From positions 1 to 64,000 of the forward strand of contig NZ_SNWE01000001.1 of NCBI RefSeq assembly GCF_004362395.1: a stretch of 64,000 nt of DNA, given 5' to 3'. The position numbers and the translations under genes were made by a program. Under the pieces are notes generated by a model that did not search any database, was not told where the DNA came from, and saw only the letters and a list, made by a program, of their open reading frames with translations. Shown here piece after piece: positions 27,412 to 37,003 of the stretch. Each line of letters begins with the position of its first letter. The first letter of the stretch is position 1. This DNA is from Salegentibacter sp. 24. Lineage in GTDB: Bacteria; Bacteroidota; Bacteroidia; Flavobacteriales; Flavobacteriaceae.

Positions 27412-28524
27412 ATGGCCAATAAGATTACAAAGGAAAATAAGTTATTTACCTTGATCTGTTTGCTGGTATCCGCCCTTTTCCTTCAGGCTGCTCAGTCTCA
27501 GGAGCAAACAGTCTCCTGGAAAGAAGCACAACGTCAGGATATCGCTTGGTATGGAAGTGAGGAAGCTATCCGTATTGCAGAAAATGTTTTACTATATCAA
27601 CACAGTAATGGTGGTTGGCTAAAAAATATAGCGATGGCCGGTGTGCTTGGGGAAAAAGAAAAGCAAGTATTAAGGGAAGAAAAATCAAAAGAAATAGGTA
27701 CCACCATAGATAATGGGGCCACGCACACTCAGTTACGGTATCTGGCCAAAGTTTATAGTCAAACACAAAAGGATGATTATAGACAGTCCTTTCTAAAAGG
27801 AGTAGATTATCTTCTAGAAGCACAATATAAGAATGGCGGTTGGCCTCAGTTCTTCCCTTTAAAAGAAGGGTATTATGAGCACATTACCTTTAATGATAAT
27901 GCTATGATGGGGGTGATGTTCTTGTTTAGTGATATCTTGAACAGAAAAAAATTCGCTTTTGTGGATACCGCCATAAAAGAAAAGATCAGAGAATCCATTG
28001 AAAAAGGTGAAGAAGTTATACTTAAAATGCAAATTAGAATTGATGGCAAACCCACTCTTTGGTGTGCACAGCATCACAGTAAAGATTTAAGTCCAGCAAA
28101 AGCCAGATCATATGAATTACCCTCCCTTAGTGGAAGTGAAAGTGTAGGAATAGTGAAATATCTAATGACAATAGAAAATCCTTCCCAAAAAGTGATAACT
28201 GCTGTAAAAAGTGCTGTTGCTTGGTTTGAAAAGCATAAAATTGAAGGAAAAAATTTGGTCTATATTGATGCTCCCGAACTAGAAGGAGGTAAAGATCGTG
28301 TAGTTGTGAAAGATGAGAAAGCTGACCCATTATGGGCACGTTTTAATGAGATTGGAACCGGCCGGCCCATGTTTGTTGGACGGGATGGAGTAGTGGAAGA
28401 TTCCCTCGAAAAAATAGCGCATGAAAGAAGAATGGGGTATAGCTATTTGGGGAATTATGCTAATGATTTACTCAACGAAGCCTATCCAAATTGGTTAAAA
28501 AGAATTTCATATGAAAACCATTAG
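27412..28524 (+). CDS. PL10-type pectate lyase
   Basis: 370 residues. After a signal peptide ending SQSQE-type (about residue 30), the protein has an all-helical toroid lyase domain with the PL10 signatures QHSNGGWLKNI, TTIDNGATHTQLRYLAK, QYKNGGWPQFFPL, HITFNDNAMMGVM and an Arg-containing end (IGTGRPMFVGRDGVV). It performs beta-elimination on polygalacturonate with a fold unrelated to PL1. Its end overlaps the next start by 14 bases, so the two are coupled. Confidence 0.9.
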   Translation: MANKITKENKLFTLICLLVSALFLQAAQSQEQTVSWKEAQRQDIAWYGSEEAIRIAENVLLYQHSNGGWLKNIAMAGVLGEKEKQVLREEKSKEIGTTIDNGATHTQLRYLAKVYSQTQKDDYRQSFLKGVDYLLEAQYKNGGWPQFFPLKEGYYEHITFNDNAMMGVMFLFSDILNRKKFAFVDTAIKEKIRESIEKGEEVILKMQIRIDGKPTLWCAQHHSKDLSPAKARSYELPSLSGSESVGIVKYLMTIENPSQKVITAVKSAVAWFEKHKIEGKNLVYIDAPELEGGKDRVVVKDEKADPLWARFNEIGTGRPMFVGRDGVVEDSLEKIAHERRMGYSYLGNYANDLLNEAYPNWLKRISYENH

Positions 28525-30223
28525 AAAAAAAATGAATCTAAAACTTCCAGTCTTCATTTTAGGATTTATCCTAAGTGCAACCGTTTTTTCTTTTAAAAGC
28601 CAGGAAGATTCCCAAACTATTTATTTGGTGGGAGATTCTACAATGGCCGATTATTCTGATAATTACGATCCGGGAAAAGATTATATGAAAACCCGTTATC
28701 CACTTACAGGGTGGGGCCAGGTTTTTCAGCAGTTTTTTGTCAAGGACAGCCTTAAGAAAGTAAGTGGTCTTATAGAAGCGGAAAATGTGAAAATAGATAA
28801 TCGCGCCCGAGGTGGTCGCAGTACAAGAACATTCTTTGAGGAGGGCCGCTGGCGGTCTGTTTATAATGATTTAAAAGCGAATGACATTGTGATCATCCAG
28901 TTTGGACATAATGACGCTTCTAAGGAGAAACATGAAAGATTTGTAAATGTCAAAGGTTACAAAGAATTTCTAAGGCTCTTCGTTAAACAAACCCGGGAAA
29001 AAAATGCGATTCCTATCTTACTTACACCGGTAGCTAGAAATTATCCCTGGGAAAATGGAAAACTTGGCAATGTACACGGAAGATATGATTCTGCAGTAAA
29101 AGAAATTGCGAAAGAACTTAACGTTCTTCTAATTGATTTAAACAAAAGATCACAGGAGTTTTTTACGCAAAAAGGGAAGGATTATGTAACCGAAAATTAT
29201 TTCATGAACCTGCCGTCTGGGAAATATAACGCCTATCCAGAAGGTCAGGAGGATAATACCCATTTTCAACCGGAAGGTGCAAAAGCAATTGCTCAGTTGG
29301 TTTTTGATGAAATGAGCAAACTCACATTATTTAACGGGATACCTATTTCAATATCACCTTATACCATTGAAACTACATACCAGAAGCTCAAAAAGGATTA
29401 TCCATTTATAGAGCCGATCGGATCCCTAGATTCTGAGGAAATTGTGACTAAGGAAAACCTGGTTTATAGTACAATTGAAGGGAAAGAATTAAAAGCCGAT
29501 GTTTACTCGCCAAGAAATGGAAAAAACTATCCTGCAGTTCTTTTAATACACGGAGGTGGCTGGGTTACCGGAAGCAAGGAAAATCAGCAAATAATGGCAC
29601 AACATCTTGCTAAAAATGGTTATGTAGCGGTGGTAATCAATTACCGGTTAAGCCGTGATGCTAAATTTCCCGCAGCGGTTATTGATTTAAAAACCGCATT
29701 AGCTTGGATGAGAAAAAACGCATTAGAATTCGGAATAAATATAGAAAAAATTGCTGTACTAGGAACTTCAGCGGGGGGGCAGCTTGCAACCTTAATAGGT
29801 GTTACCGCAGGAAATCAAAAGTTCCAGAAAACCGTTTATGAAGATCAGGATCAGGTTGAGGCAATTGTAAATATAGACGGAATCGTATCTTTTATTCATC
29901 CTGAAGCTGAGGAAAGTGAAATTGCCGGTTTATGGCTAGGCGGTCTGAAGGACCAAAACCCACAGAACTGGAAAGATGCTTCACCACTAGAATATGTTGA
30001 TGAGAATACACCCCCTATTCTATTTATAAATAGTGCGCAAGAGCGTTTTCATGCTGGGCGCGATGATATGCGGAAAATACTTGAAAAACATCAAATTTAT
30101 TCCGAAGTCCATACCATTCCAAATTCTCCCCATTCATTTTGGCTTTTGCATCCTTGGTTCGAAAAGACACTAGCCTATACTCTGGATTTCCTGGATAAAA
30201 CTTTAAAGAAAGACTTAAAATAA
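28511..30223 (+). CDS. Two-domain esterase: CE12-like GDSL plus alpha/beta hydrolase
   Basis: 570 residues. Signal peptide (to about 30). Domain 1 (35-275) is a GDSL/SGNH rhamnogalacturonan-acetylesterase-like unit: Ser43 in VGDSTMAD, GGRSTR oxyanion Gly region, FGHND, and Asp248/His251 in EDNTHF. Domain 2 (315-567) is an alpha/beta-hydrolase of the esterase/lipase type: HGGGW (347-351), nucleophile Ser420 in GTSAGG, and a late PHSFW His. It probably removes acetyl groups from pectin, with domain 2 perhaps acting on another ester position. The first ATG (28511) overlaps the PL10 gene; ATG 28532 is an alternative that still leaves a signal peptide. Confidence 0.85.
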   Translation: MKTIRKKMNLKLPVFILGFILSATVFSFKSQEDSQTIYLVGDSTMADYSDNYDPGKDYMKTRYPLTGWGQVFQQFFVKDSLKKVSGLIEAENVKIDNRARGGRSTRTFFEEGRWRSVYNDLKANDIVIIQFGHNDASKEKHERFVNVKGYKEFLRLFVKQTREKNAIPILLTPVARNYPWENGKLGNVHGRYDSAVKEIAKELNVLLIDLNKRSQEFFTQKGKDYVTENYFMNLPSGKYNAYPEGQEDNTHFQPEGAKAIAQLVFDEMSKLTLFNGIPISISPYTIETTYQKLKKDYPFIEPIGSLDSEEIVTKENLVYSTIEGKELKADVYSPRNGKNYPAVLLIHGGGWVTGSKENQQIMAQHLAKNGYVAVVINYRLSRDAKFPAAVIDLKTALAWMRKNALEFGINIEKIAVLGTSAGGQLATLIGVTAGNQKFQKTVYEDQDQVEAIVNIDGIVSFIHPEAEESEIAGLWLGGLKDQNPQNWKDASPLEYVDENTPPILFINSAQERFHAGRDDMRKILEKHQIYSEVHTIPNSPHSFWLLHPWFEKTLAYTLDFLDKTLKKDLK

Positions 30224-30231
30224 ATACCTAA

Positions 30232-31467
30232 ATGAAAACAATCAAACTATTTAAAAAATCGCTTTTGCTTTTTCTTATAACAGGAATGCTCGTTTCTTGT
30301 AAAAATGGGAAAGAAGATAAAGATTCGGCCCAGTTAGAGAAACAGGATACTACAGAAACAAAAAAATATTCCACCTGGATGGCAGATTCTGAGATTAAAC
30401 GAAATCCAAAAGGCTGGACACTTGATTTCAACGAAAAGCCAAAATGGGAATATACTCATGGACTCATTATGACTTCAATGGAGAAGTTATATAAGGAAAC
30501 AGGCAATGAAAAGTATCTGGATTATATCAAGAATTTTGCAGATTTTATGGTAGAAGAAGATGGCTCGATTAAAACCTACAAAAAATCGGATTACAATATT
30601 GACCGTGTTCAGGGTGGGCGGTTCCTAATAGGTCTATATAAAGAAACAGGGAGAGAAAAATATAAAAAGGCAGTAGAAATGTTACGTGATCAAATGAGGG
30701 AACATCCACGTACTTCAGAAGGTGGTTTTTGGCATAAAAAAATCTATCCTTATCAAATGTGGTTAGATGGTTTGTATATGGCTTCGCCGTTTCTAGCCCG
30801 TTACGCCAAAAAATTTGATGAGCCAGAATTATTTGATGATGTGGCCAATCAAATTTCCCTAGTGAATAAATACCACTACAGTGAGGAGAGTGGACTTTTT
30901 CATCATGCCTGGGACGAGAGCAAAGAACAACGCTGGGCAGATCCTGATACCGGGCTTTCTTCTAATTACTGGGGAAGAAGTATTGGTTGGTTTAGTATGG
31001 CCCTGGTAGATGTATTAGATTTCCTTCCCAGGGATCATCCAGAACGAGAGAAAATCATTAAAATAGCTCAGAAATTGGCCGATGGAATATTAAAGTACCA
31101 GGATGAAACCGGAACCTGGTACCAGGTACTTGATCAGGGTGAACGTGAAGGGAATTATTTGGAAGCATCCGCCTCAAGCATGTTTGCTTATTTTCTACTA
31201 AAAGGAGCCCAAAAAGGTTATTTATCTGAAGCGCACAAGCAAGCGGGAATTAAAGCTTATGAAGGAATTTTGGAAGAATTTATTCGAAAGAATGATGATG
31301 GCACCATCAGCCTCACAAAGGTTAACGGGGTTGCAGGTTTAGGTGGCGATCCATATCGTGACGGTTCTTACGAGTATTATATCAATGAGATAATTAGGGA
31401 TGACGACCCAAAAGGAGTTGGACCATTTATTTTGGCTTCTATTTATTATGAAAACCTAAACCAGTAG
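30232..31467 (+). CDS. GH105 unsaturated rhamnogalacturonyl/galacturonyl hydrolase
   Basis: 411 residues. Lipobox VSC with Cys23, then an (alpha/alpha)6-barrel. The family segments YTHGLIMTSMEKLY, the catalytic-Asp region YPYQMWLDGLYMASPF, and the RSIGWFSMALVDVLDF helix are clear. The enzyme releases 4,5-unsaturated uronic acid from the non-reducing end of lyase products by hydration of the double bond. The product feeds KdgF/KduI in the same locus. It starts 8 bp after the esterase gene and ends 4 bp before a pectinesterase gene. Confidence 0.9.
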   Translation: MKTIKLFKKSLLLFLITGMLVSCKNGKEDKDSAQLEKQDTTETKKYSTWMADSEIKRNPKGWTLDFNEKPKWEYTHGLIMTSMEKLYKETGNEKYLDYIKNFADFMVEEDGSIKTYKKSDYNIDRVQGGRFLIGLYKETGREKYKKAVEMLRDQMREHPRTSEGGFWHKKIYPYQMWLDGLYMASPFLARYAKKFDEPELFDDVANQISLVNKYHYSEESGLFHHAWDESKEQRWADPDTGLSSNYWGRSIGWFSMALVDVLDFLPRDHPEREKIIKIAQKLADGILKYQDETGTWYQVLDQGEREGNYLEASASSMFAYFLLKGAQKGYLSEAHKQAGIKAYEGILEEFIRKNDDGTISLTKVNGVAGLGGDPYRDGSYEYYINEIIRDDDPKGVGPFILASIYYENLNQ

Positions 31468-31471
31468 TCCG

Positions 31472-32443
31472 ATGTTAGTTCGTTTAACTTTTATACTGTT
31501 TTTTACAATAACCTGCATTCAGGCGCAACATTATGATATAGTGGTGGCAGCAGATGGCAGTGGTGACTATACCAAGCTGCAGGAAGCATTTATGGCCGTT
31601 CCCGATTTCCGTAAAAAACCGACTACAATTTATTTGAAACCAGGAATTTATAAAGAAAAACTTATTTTGCCCACCTCAAAGACCAATATTCATCTTATAG
31701 GTGAAAATGCGAAAGAAACCATTGTTACTTACGATGATTATGCTTCAAAAAAAAACAAGTTCGGGGAAGAAATTGGCACTACTGGTTCTACTAGTTTTTT
31801 TGTTTTCGGAGAAGGATTTCAAGCAAAAAATATCACTTTCGAGAATTCTGCAGGACCAGTAGGTCAGGCTGTTGCCGTTCGAGTAGATGGAGATAAAGTG
31901 GTTTTTGAAAATTGCCGTTTTCTAGGTTTTCAGGATACGCTTTACCCTCACGGAAGAGATAGCAGACAATATTACAAAAACTGTTACATAGAAGGTGGAA
32001 CGGATTTCATATTTGGGTGGTCTACTGCGGTTTTTGAGGATTGCGAGATATATTCCAAAGATGGTGGACATTACATTACCGCGGCCTCTACTGAAAAAGA
32101 GGCTGAACATGGTTTTGTCTTCATTGACTGTAAACTTACCGGTGATGCCCCAAAAGAAAGCGTATATCTTGGCAGACCATGGCGTGATTATGCCCAAACT
32201 GTCTTTATAAATACTGAAATGGGAGATCATATTAAAAAAGAAGGTTGGCATAATTGGAACAAGCCTGAAGCAGAAAAAACTGTCTTTTATGCAGAGCATG
32301 ACTCCAGAGGACCGGGAGGAAAAACAGAAGAGAGGGTATCCTGGTCTAAACAGTTAAGTGAAGAGGAAGCAGAAAAATATACTGTAGAAAATATTTTAAA
32401 AGGAAAAGACAATTGGCAACCGCTAAAAACTAAAAACGATTAG
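31472..32443 (+). CDS. CE8 pectin methylesterase
   Basis: 323 residues. Signal peptide ending IQAQ-H, then a right-handed beta-helix. All pectinesterase catalytic positions are present: Gln132 (GQAVAV), Gln154-Asp155 (QDTLY), Asp178 (DFIFG) and Arg235/Trp237 (GRPW). It removes methyl groups from homogalacturonan, which pectate lyases require. A second CE8 lies in block C (49002-50000) and is clearly related but diverged. Confidence 0.93.
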   Translation: MLVRLTFILFFTITCIQAQHYDIVVAADGSGDYTKLQEAFMAVPDFRKKPTTIYLKPGIYKEKLILPTSKTNIHLIGENAKETIVTYDDYASKKNKFGEEIGTTGSTSFFVFGEGFQAKNITFENSAGPVGQAVAVRVDGDKVVFENCRFLGFQDTLYPHGRDSRQYYKNCYIEGGTDFIFGWSTAVFEDCEIYSKDGGHYITAASTEKEAEHGFVFIDCKLTGDAPKESVYLGRPWRDYAQTVFINTEMGDHIKKEGWHNWNKPEAEKTVFYAEHDSRGPGGKTEERVSWSKQLSEEEAEKYTVENILKGKDNWQPLKTKND

Positions 32444-32444
32444 A

Positions 32445-33461
32445 ATGAGACTAAATTTTAAATTAATAATTCTGGCAGTATCGACCTTGGTATTTTCTTG
32501 CAAAGAAAATAAACAAGAGGAAACTAAAAAATCCATCGAGAAGCAGAATATCCAAACGCAGAAAGAACAAAAAACCTATGCTGAGATTTCAGTTAAAGAA
32601 GGAGGAAAATGGGAAGGCCGGGAATACATAAACGGTGAATTTGAGAATGTTTCCCGTATAGAGGTGCCAGAAGAGCATACCGATCATTCCTGGTATATCA
32701 GGTATGAAGGTCCAGGCTGGGAAAATTCCCAAATAGGTTATCGGTTATATCTCGATTGGAGAAATGCAATAGATATTTTCGGAAAAAAGACTGATACTAT
32801 GATCTTATCTCAGGTGGGGAAAGATGGGTTTGACTCTTACCACGAAGAAGCAGATTGGGGAATGGACATCTTAAAAGCAGGAAAATCTTTAGGGCTTGGC
32901 AGTTTCGGTCGCTATATGAACGATACTGTAGCCCATTTCAGGAAGGTGGGAAAAACAGTTGCTGAAGTTTCAAACCTAGAAAATTCTTCCCAGGTGAAGA
33001 TCGAATATACCGATTGGACCACAGGAGATAAAACCATAGATCTAGTAGCAAAACTCAATATTTTTGATAAAGACAGGTTTACAAAAGTAGCGTTAGTTCC
33101 TTCTGAAGCGATTTCAGGTTTAACCACGGGAATTGTGAAATTTGATGATGTGGAATTATTGCAACAACAAAGTGAAAAGGGGGAATGGGCATATATTGCC
33201 ACTTATGGCACACAAACCCTTGTAAATGACCAGGACCATTTGGGAATGGCTATTTTTTACAGAACTGATGAAGTAGATAAAATTACCGAAGGCCCGCATG
33301 ATCACTTAGTAGTATTCAAAGAAAGAAAGGAACCGGTAACCTATTATTTCCTGGGGGCCTGGGAGCAGGAGCCGGGGGGAATCACCTCAAAAGAGGAATT
33401 TAAAGCTGATTTAAATCAAAAATTAGAGTCACTTAATACAAAAGGAAAACTTGAAAAATGA
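32445..33461 (+). CDS. DUF4861 family lipoprotein
   Basis: 338 residues. Lipobox FSC with Cys19, a short charged linker, then a beta-sandwich DUF4861-like domain (SWYIRYEGPGWENSQIGYRLYLDWRNAIDIFGK, YHEEADWGMDILKAGKSLGLGS, GPHDHLVVF). The family occurs in Bacteroidota pectin loci and can be fused to GH105. No activity is known to me, although the conserved Trp, His and Glu make a carbohydrate-active role likely. It overlaps the GH43 start by 4 bases. Confidence 0.82.
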   Translation: MRLNFKLIILAVSTLVFSCKENKQEETKKSIEKQNIQTQKEQKTYAEISVKEGGKWEGREYINGEFENVSRIEVPEEHTDHSWYIRYEGPGWENSQIGYRLYLDWRNAIDIFGKKTDTMILSQVGKDGFDSYHEEADWGMDILKAGKSLGLGSFGRYMNDTVAHFRKVGKTVAEVSNLENSSQVKIEYTDWTTGDKTIDLVAKLNIFDKDRFTKVALVPSEAISGLTTGIVKFDDVELLQQQSEKGEWAYIATYGTQTLVNDQDHLGMAIFYRTDEVDKITEGPHDHLVVFKERKEPVTYYFLGAWEQEPGGITSKEEFKADLNQKLESLNTKGKLEK

Positions 33462-35092
33462 GAAAGCACCATTCCTACAAACTCAGTCTTTTAATTTGCG
33501 CATTTTTAATTTCAAATATATCAGCCCAAACTGATCATCTATCCAAAGTTTGGGTGAGTGATCAGGGTGATGGTACCTATAAAAACCCCGTGCTCCACGC
33601 CGACTATTCTGATCCAGATGTCGTGCGAGTAGGAGAGGATTTTTACATGACGGCCTCGTCTTTTAATGTGGCTCCTGGCTTACCAATATTACACTCCAAA
33701 GACCTTGTAAACTGGGAATTAATCGGTCACGCCTTGGAACGGCAGGTGCCGATAGAACATTTTAAAACTCCGCAACATGGGAATGGGGTTTGGGCTCCAG
33801 CAATTCGTTATCACAAGGGTGAATTTTATATCTATTGGGGCGATCCCGATTTTGGAATTTATATGGTAAAAAGCGAAAATCCCACAGGCCCCTGGGAAGA
33901 ACCTGTTTTGGTTGAACAAGGAAAAGGGCTCATAGATCCGGCCCCGCTGTGGGACGATGATGGAAAAGCATACTTAGTTCACGCCTACGCCGGGAGCCGC
34001 GCTGGAATTAAAAGTATTTTGGTGGTAAAGCCAATGAATAAAGAGGGCACAAAAACCATAGGTTCTGGAAGAATTGTTTTTGACGGTCATCAGGATCATC
34101 CCACTGTGGAAGGTTCAAAATTTTATAAAAAGGACGGTTATTATTACATTTTTGCTCCGGCCGGTGGCGTTTCTACGGGTTGGCAATTAATTTTGCGCAG
34201 TAAAAACGTTTATGGACCTTATGAAGAACATGTTTCTCTGGCACAGGGGAAGACCGATATCAATGGGCCCCACCAGGGTGCGTGGGTGGACACTGAGAGC
34301 GGGGAAGATTGGTTTATTCATTTTCAAGATAAAGGAGCTTATGGTCGGATCGTACATTTGCAACCCATGGAGTGGAACAATGGGTGGCCAACAATGGGCG
34401 AAGACCCTGATGGTGATGGTACCGGGCAACCTGTAATGACTCACAAAAAACCCGATACTGATACCCATACCATAAAAACTCCAAAAGATTCGGATGAATT
34501 TGATGGAGATAGTCTTGGATTACAATGGCAATGGCATGCTAATCCGCACGAAACCTGGTCTTTCCTGATCCCCTCAAAAGGTCAACTTAGGCTATACACA
34601 CAAGAAATTCCCAATGACAGTAATAATCTCTGGGATGCGCCTAACTTGTTACTTCAGAAATTTCCGGCCCAGGAGTTTATAACTACGACAAAACTTACTT
34701 TTAACCCAAATGAAGATCTTGAGAACGAAAAAGCTGGTTTACTGGTTATGGGAAGGCAATATGCTTATATCGCTGTCCAGAGCAAGGAAGATGGGCTGTA
34801 TCTTGTGTATTCCTTTAATGAAGATGCTGAAAAAGAAGGTGTAGAGAAAAAGGAAGTAATTACAAAACTGGAGGGAAATGAAGTGATTTTGCGAGTAGAG
34901 GTTGATAAGGGGGCTAAATGTACTTTTAGTTATAGTGAAAATGGAAGGAACTTTCATAAGGTAAGTGATGAGAATTTTAAAGCTGTGGAAGGAAAATGGA
35001 TAGGTGCAAAGGTTGGAATTTTTGCCATTAAAGCAAGTAAGACCAATGACTCTGGCTATGCTGATTTTGATTGGTTTCGTTTTTCTAAATAG
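33458..35092 (+). CDS. GH43 family glycosidase with C-terminal beta-sandwich
   Basis: 544 residues. Signal peptide ending ISAQ-T, then a five-bladed propeller with the GH43 triad: Asp52 (SDPDV), Asp160 (LIDPAP) and Glu218 (VEGSK). The C-terminal half (about 350-543) is the concanavalin-like domain common to beta-xylosidase/arabinofuranosidase members. In a pectin locus, removal of arabinose, xylose or galactose side chains is likely; the subfamily cannot be set here. It ends block A and no clear terminator follows. Confidence 0.9.
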   Translation: MRKHHSYKLSLLICAFLISNISAQTDHLSKVWVSDQGDGTYKNPVLHADYSDPDVVRVGEDFYMTASSFNVAPGLPILHSKDLVNWELIGHALERQVPIEHFKTPQHGNGVWAPAIRYHKGEFYIYWGDPDFGIYMVKSENPTGPWEEPVLVEQGKGLIDPAPLWDDDGKAYLVHAYAGSRAGIKSILVVKPMNKEGTKTIGSGRIVFDGHQDHPTVEGSKFYKKDGYYYIFAPAGGVSTGWQLILRSKNVYGPYEEHVSLAQGKTDINGPHQGAWVDTESGEDWFIHFQDKGAYGRIVHLQPMEWNNGWPTMGEDPDGDGTGQPVMTHKKPDTDTHTIKTPKDSDEFDGDSLGLQWQWHANPHETWSFLIPSKGQLRLYTQEIPNDSNNLWDAPNLLLQKFPAQEFITTTKLTFNPNEDLENEKAGLLVMGRQYAYIAVQSKEDGLYLVYSFNEDAEKEGVEKKEVITKLEGNEVILRVEVDKGAKCTFSYSENGRNFHKVSDENFKAVEGKWIGAKVGIFAIKASKTNDSGYADFDWFRFSK

Positions 35093-35222
35093 TCGCAAAA
35101 GAGGTCTTGATTTGGATAAAAAATAATCGGGTTAACCTAACAATTTGCACCTGAAATAGAATTTTTTGGTTCGAAAAAATCAAATAATGAAGGTGATAAT
35201 GTGAAAGAATGAAGCCCAGAAT

Positions 35223-35252
35223 TTGATTTTTAATATGTAAATAGTACATTTG
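35223..35252 (+). promoter_or_regulatory. Promoter of the uronate catabolic operon (block B)
   Basis: TTG at 35223-35225, a 19-base spacer and TACATTTG at 35245-35252, directly abutting the operator at 35253. The layout is the same as at the SusC promoter. Confidence 0.75.
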
Positions 35253-35266
35253 TGTAATCGATTACA
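35253..35266. promoter_or_regulatory. Operator 2, perfect 14-bp palindrome
   Basis: TGTAATCGATTACA, identical to the sites at 17497 and 47332, 91 bases upstream of kduI and covering the predicted transcription start. Confidence 0.8.
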
Positions 35267-35357
35267 TCTATTCAGGTATGTACAGGATGCTTCAAATTTG
35301 CGAAAACCTGAAATTGTAATCAACATTGATTTTTTTAATTAATCAAAAATTTTTATT

Positions 35358-36194
35358 ATGACTAATTCAGAATTCAGATTTGCACATCACCCTGAGGATG
35401 TAAAGAAATATACCACGGAAGAACTTCGGAAACACTTTCTAATCCCCAACTTATTCAAGAAGGATGAGATCAACCTAACTTACACGATGTACGATCGCTA
35501 TATTGCGGGCGGAGCGTTTCCAGTAAGCAAAAAAATTAAACTCGATACCATTGATGATCTTAAAGCCGATTATTTTTTAGAGCGCCGTGAACTAGGGGTG
35601 ATCAACGTGGGTGGAAAAGGAAAAGTTACTGTTGGTGGTGAAGTCTATGAAATTGGCCACAAGGAAGCTCTTTATGTCGGCCGTGGAAATAAAGAAGTAT
35701 TCTTTGAAGCAGCAGATGGCGAGCAACCTTATTTCTACTTGAATTCTGCACCTGCACATAAGGAGTACCCTGTGAAGAAAGTGACTCTTGCTGAAGCCGA
35801 GGTGGTAGAACTTGGGGATAGCAAGTATTCCAATAAAAGAAAAATCAATAAACTGTTAGTGAACAGTGTGGTAGATACCTGTCAATTGCAGATGGGAATG
35901 ACCGAGCTAAAAGAAGGTAATGTTTGGAATACGATGCCGCCCCATACCCATACGCGTAGAATGGAAGTGTACTTTTATTTCGATTTAGAAGAGGGTCAAA
36001 CTATAAGCCATTTTATGGGACAACCACAGGAAACCCGCCATATTTTTATGCAAAATCACCAGGCGGTAATTTCCCCAGAATGGTCCATCCATTCCGGGGC
36101 AGGAACTTCTAACTACACTTTTATTTGGGGAATGGCTGGAGAAAATCTTGACTATAGCGATATGGACGGAGTGCAACCTCATGAATTAAAATAA
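35358..36194 (+). CDS. kduI: 5-keto-4-deoxyuronate isomerase
   Basis: 278 residues, the normal length. It is a two-domain cupin with the zinc site His196, His198 (PHTHTRRMEVYFY), Glu203 and His245 (WSIHSG). It converts 4-deoxy-L-threo-5-hexosulose uronate to 3-deoxy-D-glycero-2,5-hexodiulosonate, between KdgF and KduD in this locus. It is the first gene of block B, cytoplasmic, with no signal peptide. kduD follows after 7 bases. Confidence 0.95.
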   Translation: MTNSEFRFAHHPEDVKKYTTEELRKHFLIPNLFKKDEINLTYTMYDRYIAGGAFPVSKKIKLDTIDDLKADYFLERRELGVINVGGKGKVTVGGEVYEIGHKEALYVGRGNKEVFFEAADGEQPYFYLNSAPAHKEYPVKKVTLAEAEVVELGDSKYSNKRKINKLLVNSVVDTCQLQMGMTELKEGNVWNTMPPHTHTRRMEVYFYFDLEEGQTISHFMGQPQETRHIFMQNHQAVISPEWSIHSGAGTSNYTFIWGMAGENLDYSDMDGVQPHELK

Positions 36195-36201
36195 GTCAAA
36201 G

Positions 36202-36969
36202 ATGATAGAAGAATTGTTTAGTTTAAAGGGAAAAACGGCTTTAGTTACCGGTTGTAAACGAGGAATTGGTTTTGCTATGGCAGAAGTTTTAGCTCAGGCA
36301 GGGGCCAATATTTTAGGAGTTTCTGCTTCTTTAGATCCGGAAGGCTCTAAAATTGGGAAACGCATTAAAGAAATTGGCAGCGATTTTAAAGGCTACCAAT
36401 GTGATTTCTCTAATAGAAAATCTCTCTATAAGTTCATTGAGGAGGTAAAGTCCGAAAATAGCCAAATTGATATATTGGTAAATAATGCAGGTACAATTAT
36501 GCGAAAACCTGCCGCTGAACACCCTGATGAATATTGGGATAAAGTAATAGAGGTAAATCAAAATGCACAGTTTATCCTTACCCGGGAAATAGGTAAGGAA
36601 ATGATAAAACGCGGAAGTGGAAAAGTGATTTTTACCGCCTCACTACTTACCTTTCAAGGTGGGATTACCGTTCCGGGATACGCTGCTTCAAAGGGAGCAA
36701 TTGGCCAGCTTACAAAAGCTTTTGCTAACGAATGGGCGGCCAAGGGTGTTCAGGTAAATGCTATTGCACCTGGATATATTGCTACCGATAATACCCAGGC
36801 TTTAAGGGAAGACGAAGAGAGAAGTGAAGCTATTCTTGCCCGAATCCCTGCTGGTCGATGGGGTAAACCTGAAGATTTTAAAGGTCCAACCCTATTGCTG
36901 GCTTCGGCTGCAGGGAACTATATGAATGGGTCAGTGATGTTGGTAGATGGTGGCTGGATGGGACGATAA
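36202..36969 (+). CDS. kduD: 2-keto-3-deoxygluconate (2-deoxy-D-gluconate) 3-dehydrogenase
   Basis: 255-residue short-chain dehydrogenase. TGCKRGIGFA is the NAD(P)-binding glycine motif, NNAGT the structural motif, and Ser (TASLLTFQGG) with YAASK the catalytic pair. It reduces the KduI product to KDG. Length and the N-terminal FSLKGKTALVTGCKRGIG match KduD well. It lies directly behind kduI, as in many pectin degraders. Confidence 0.93.
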   Translation: MIEELFSLKGKTALVTGCKRGIGFAMAEVLAQAGANILGVSASLDPEGSKIGKRIKEIGSDFKGYQCDFSNRKSLYKFIEEVKSENSQIDILVNNAGTIMRKPAAEHPDEYWDKVIEVNQNAQFILTREIGKEMIKRGSGKVIFTASLLTFQGGITVPGYAASKGAIGQLTKAFANEWAAKGVQVNAIAPGYIATDNTQALREDEERSEAILARIPAGRWGKPEDFKGPTLLLASAAGNYMNGSVMLVDGGWMGR

Positions 36970-37003
36970 GATCACTTTTGCCGAGATTCATAAAACAATA
37001 AAT

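Noticed and set aside
29766-29780. Run of seven G in the esterase nucleophile region as a possible frameshift
   Set aside because: The frame is intact and encodes the expected GTSAGG elbow, so there is no sign of an error.
35093-35222. Terminator after GH43
   Set aside because: No stem of useful length followed by a T run was found between GH43 and the block B promoter.
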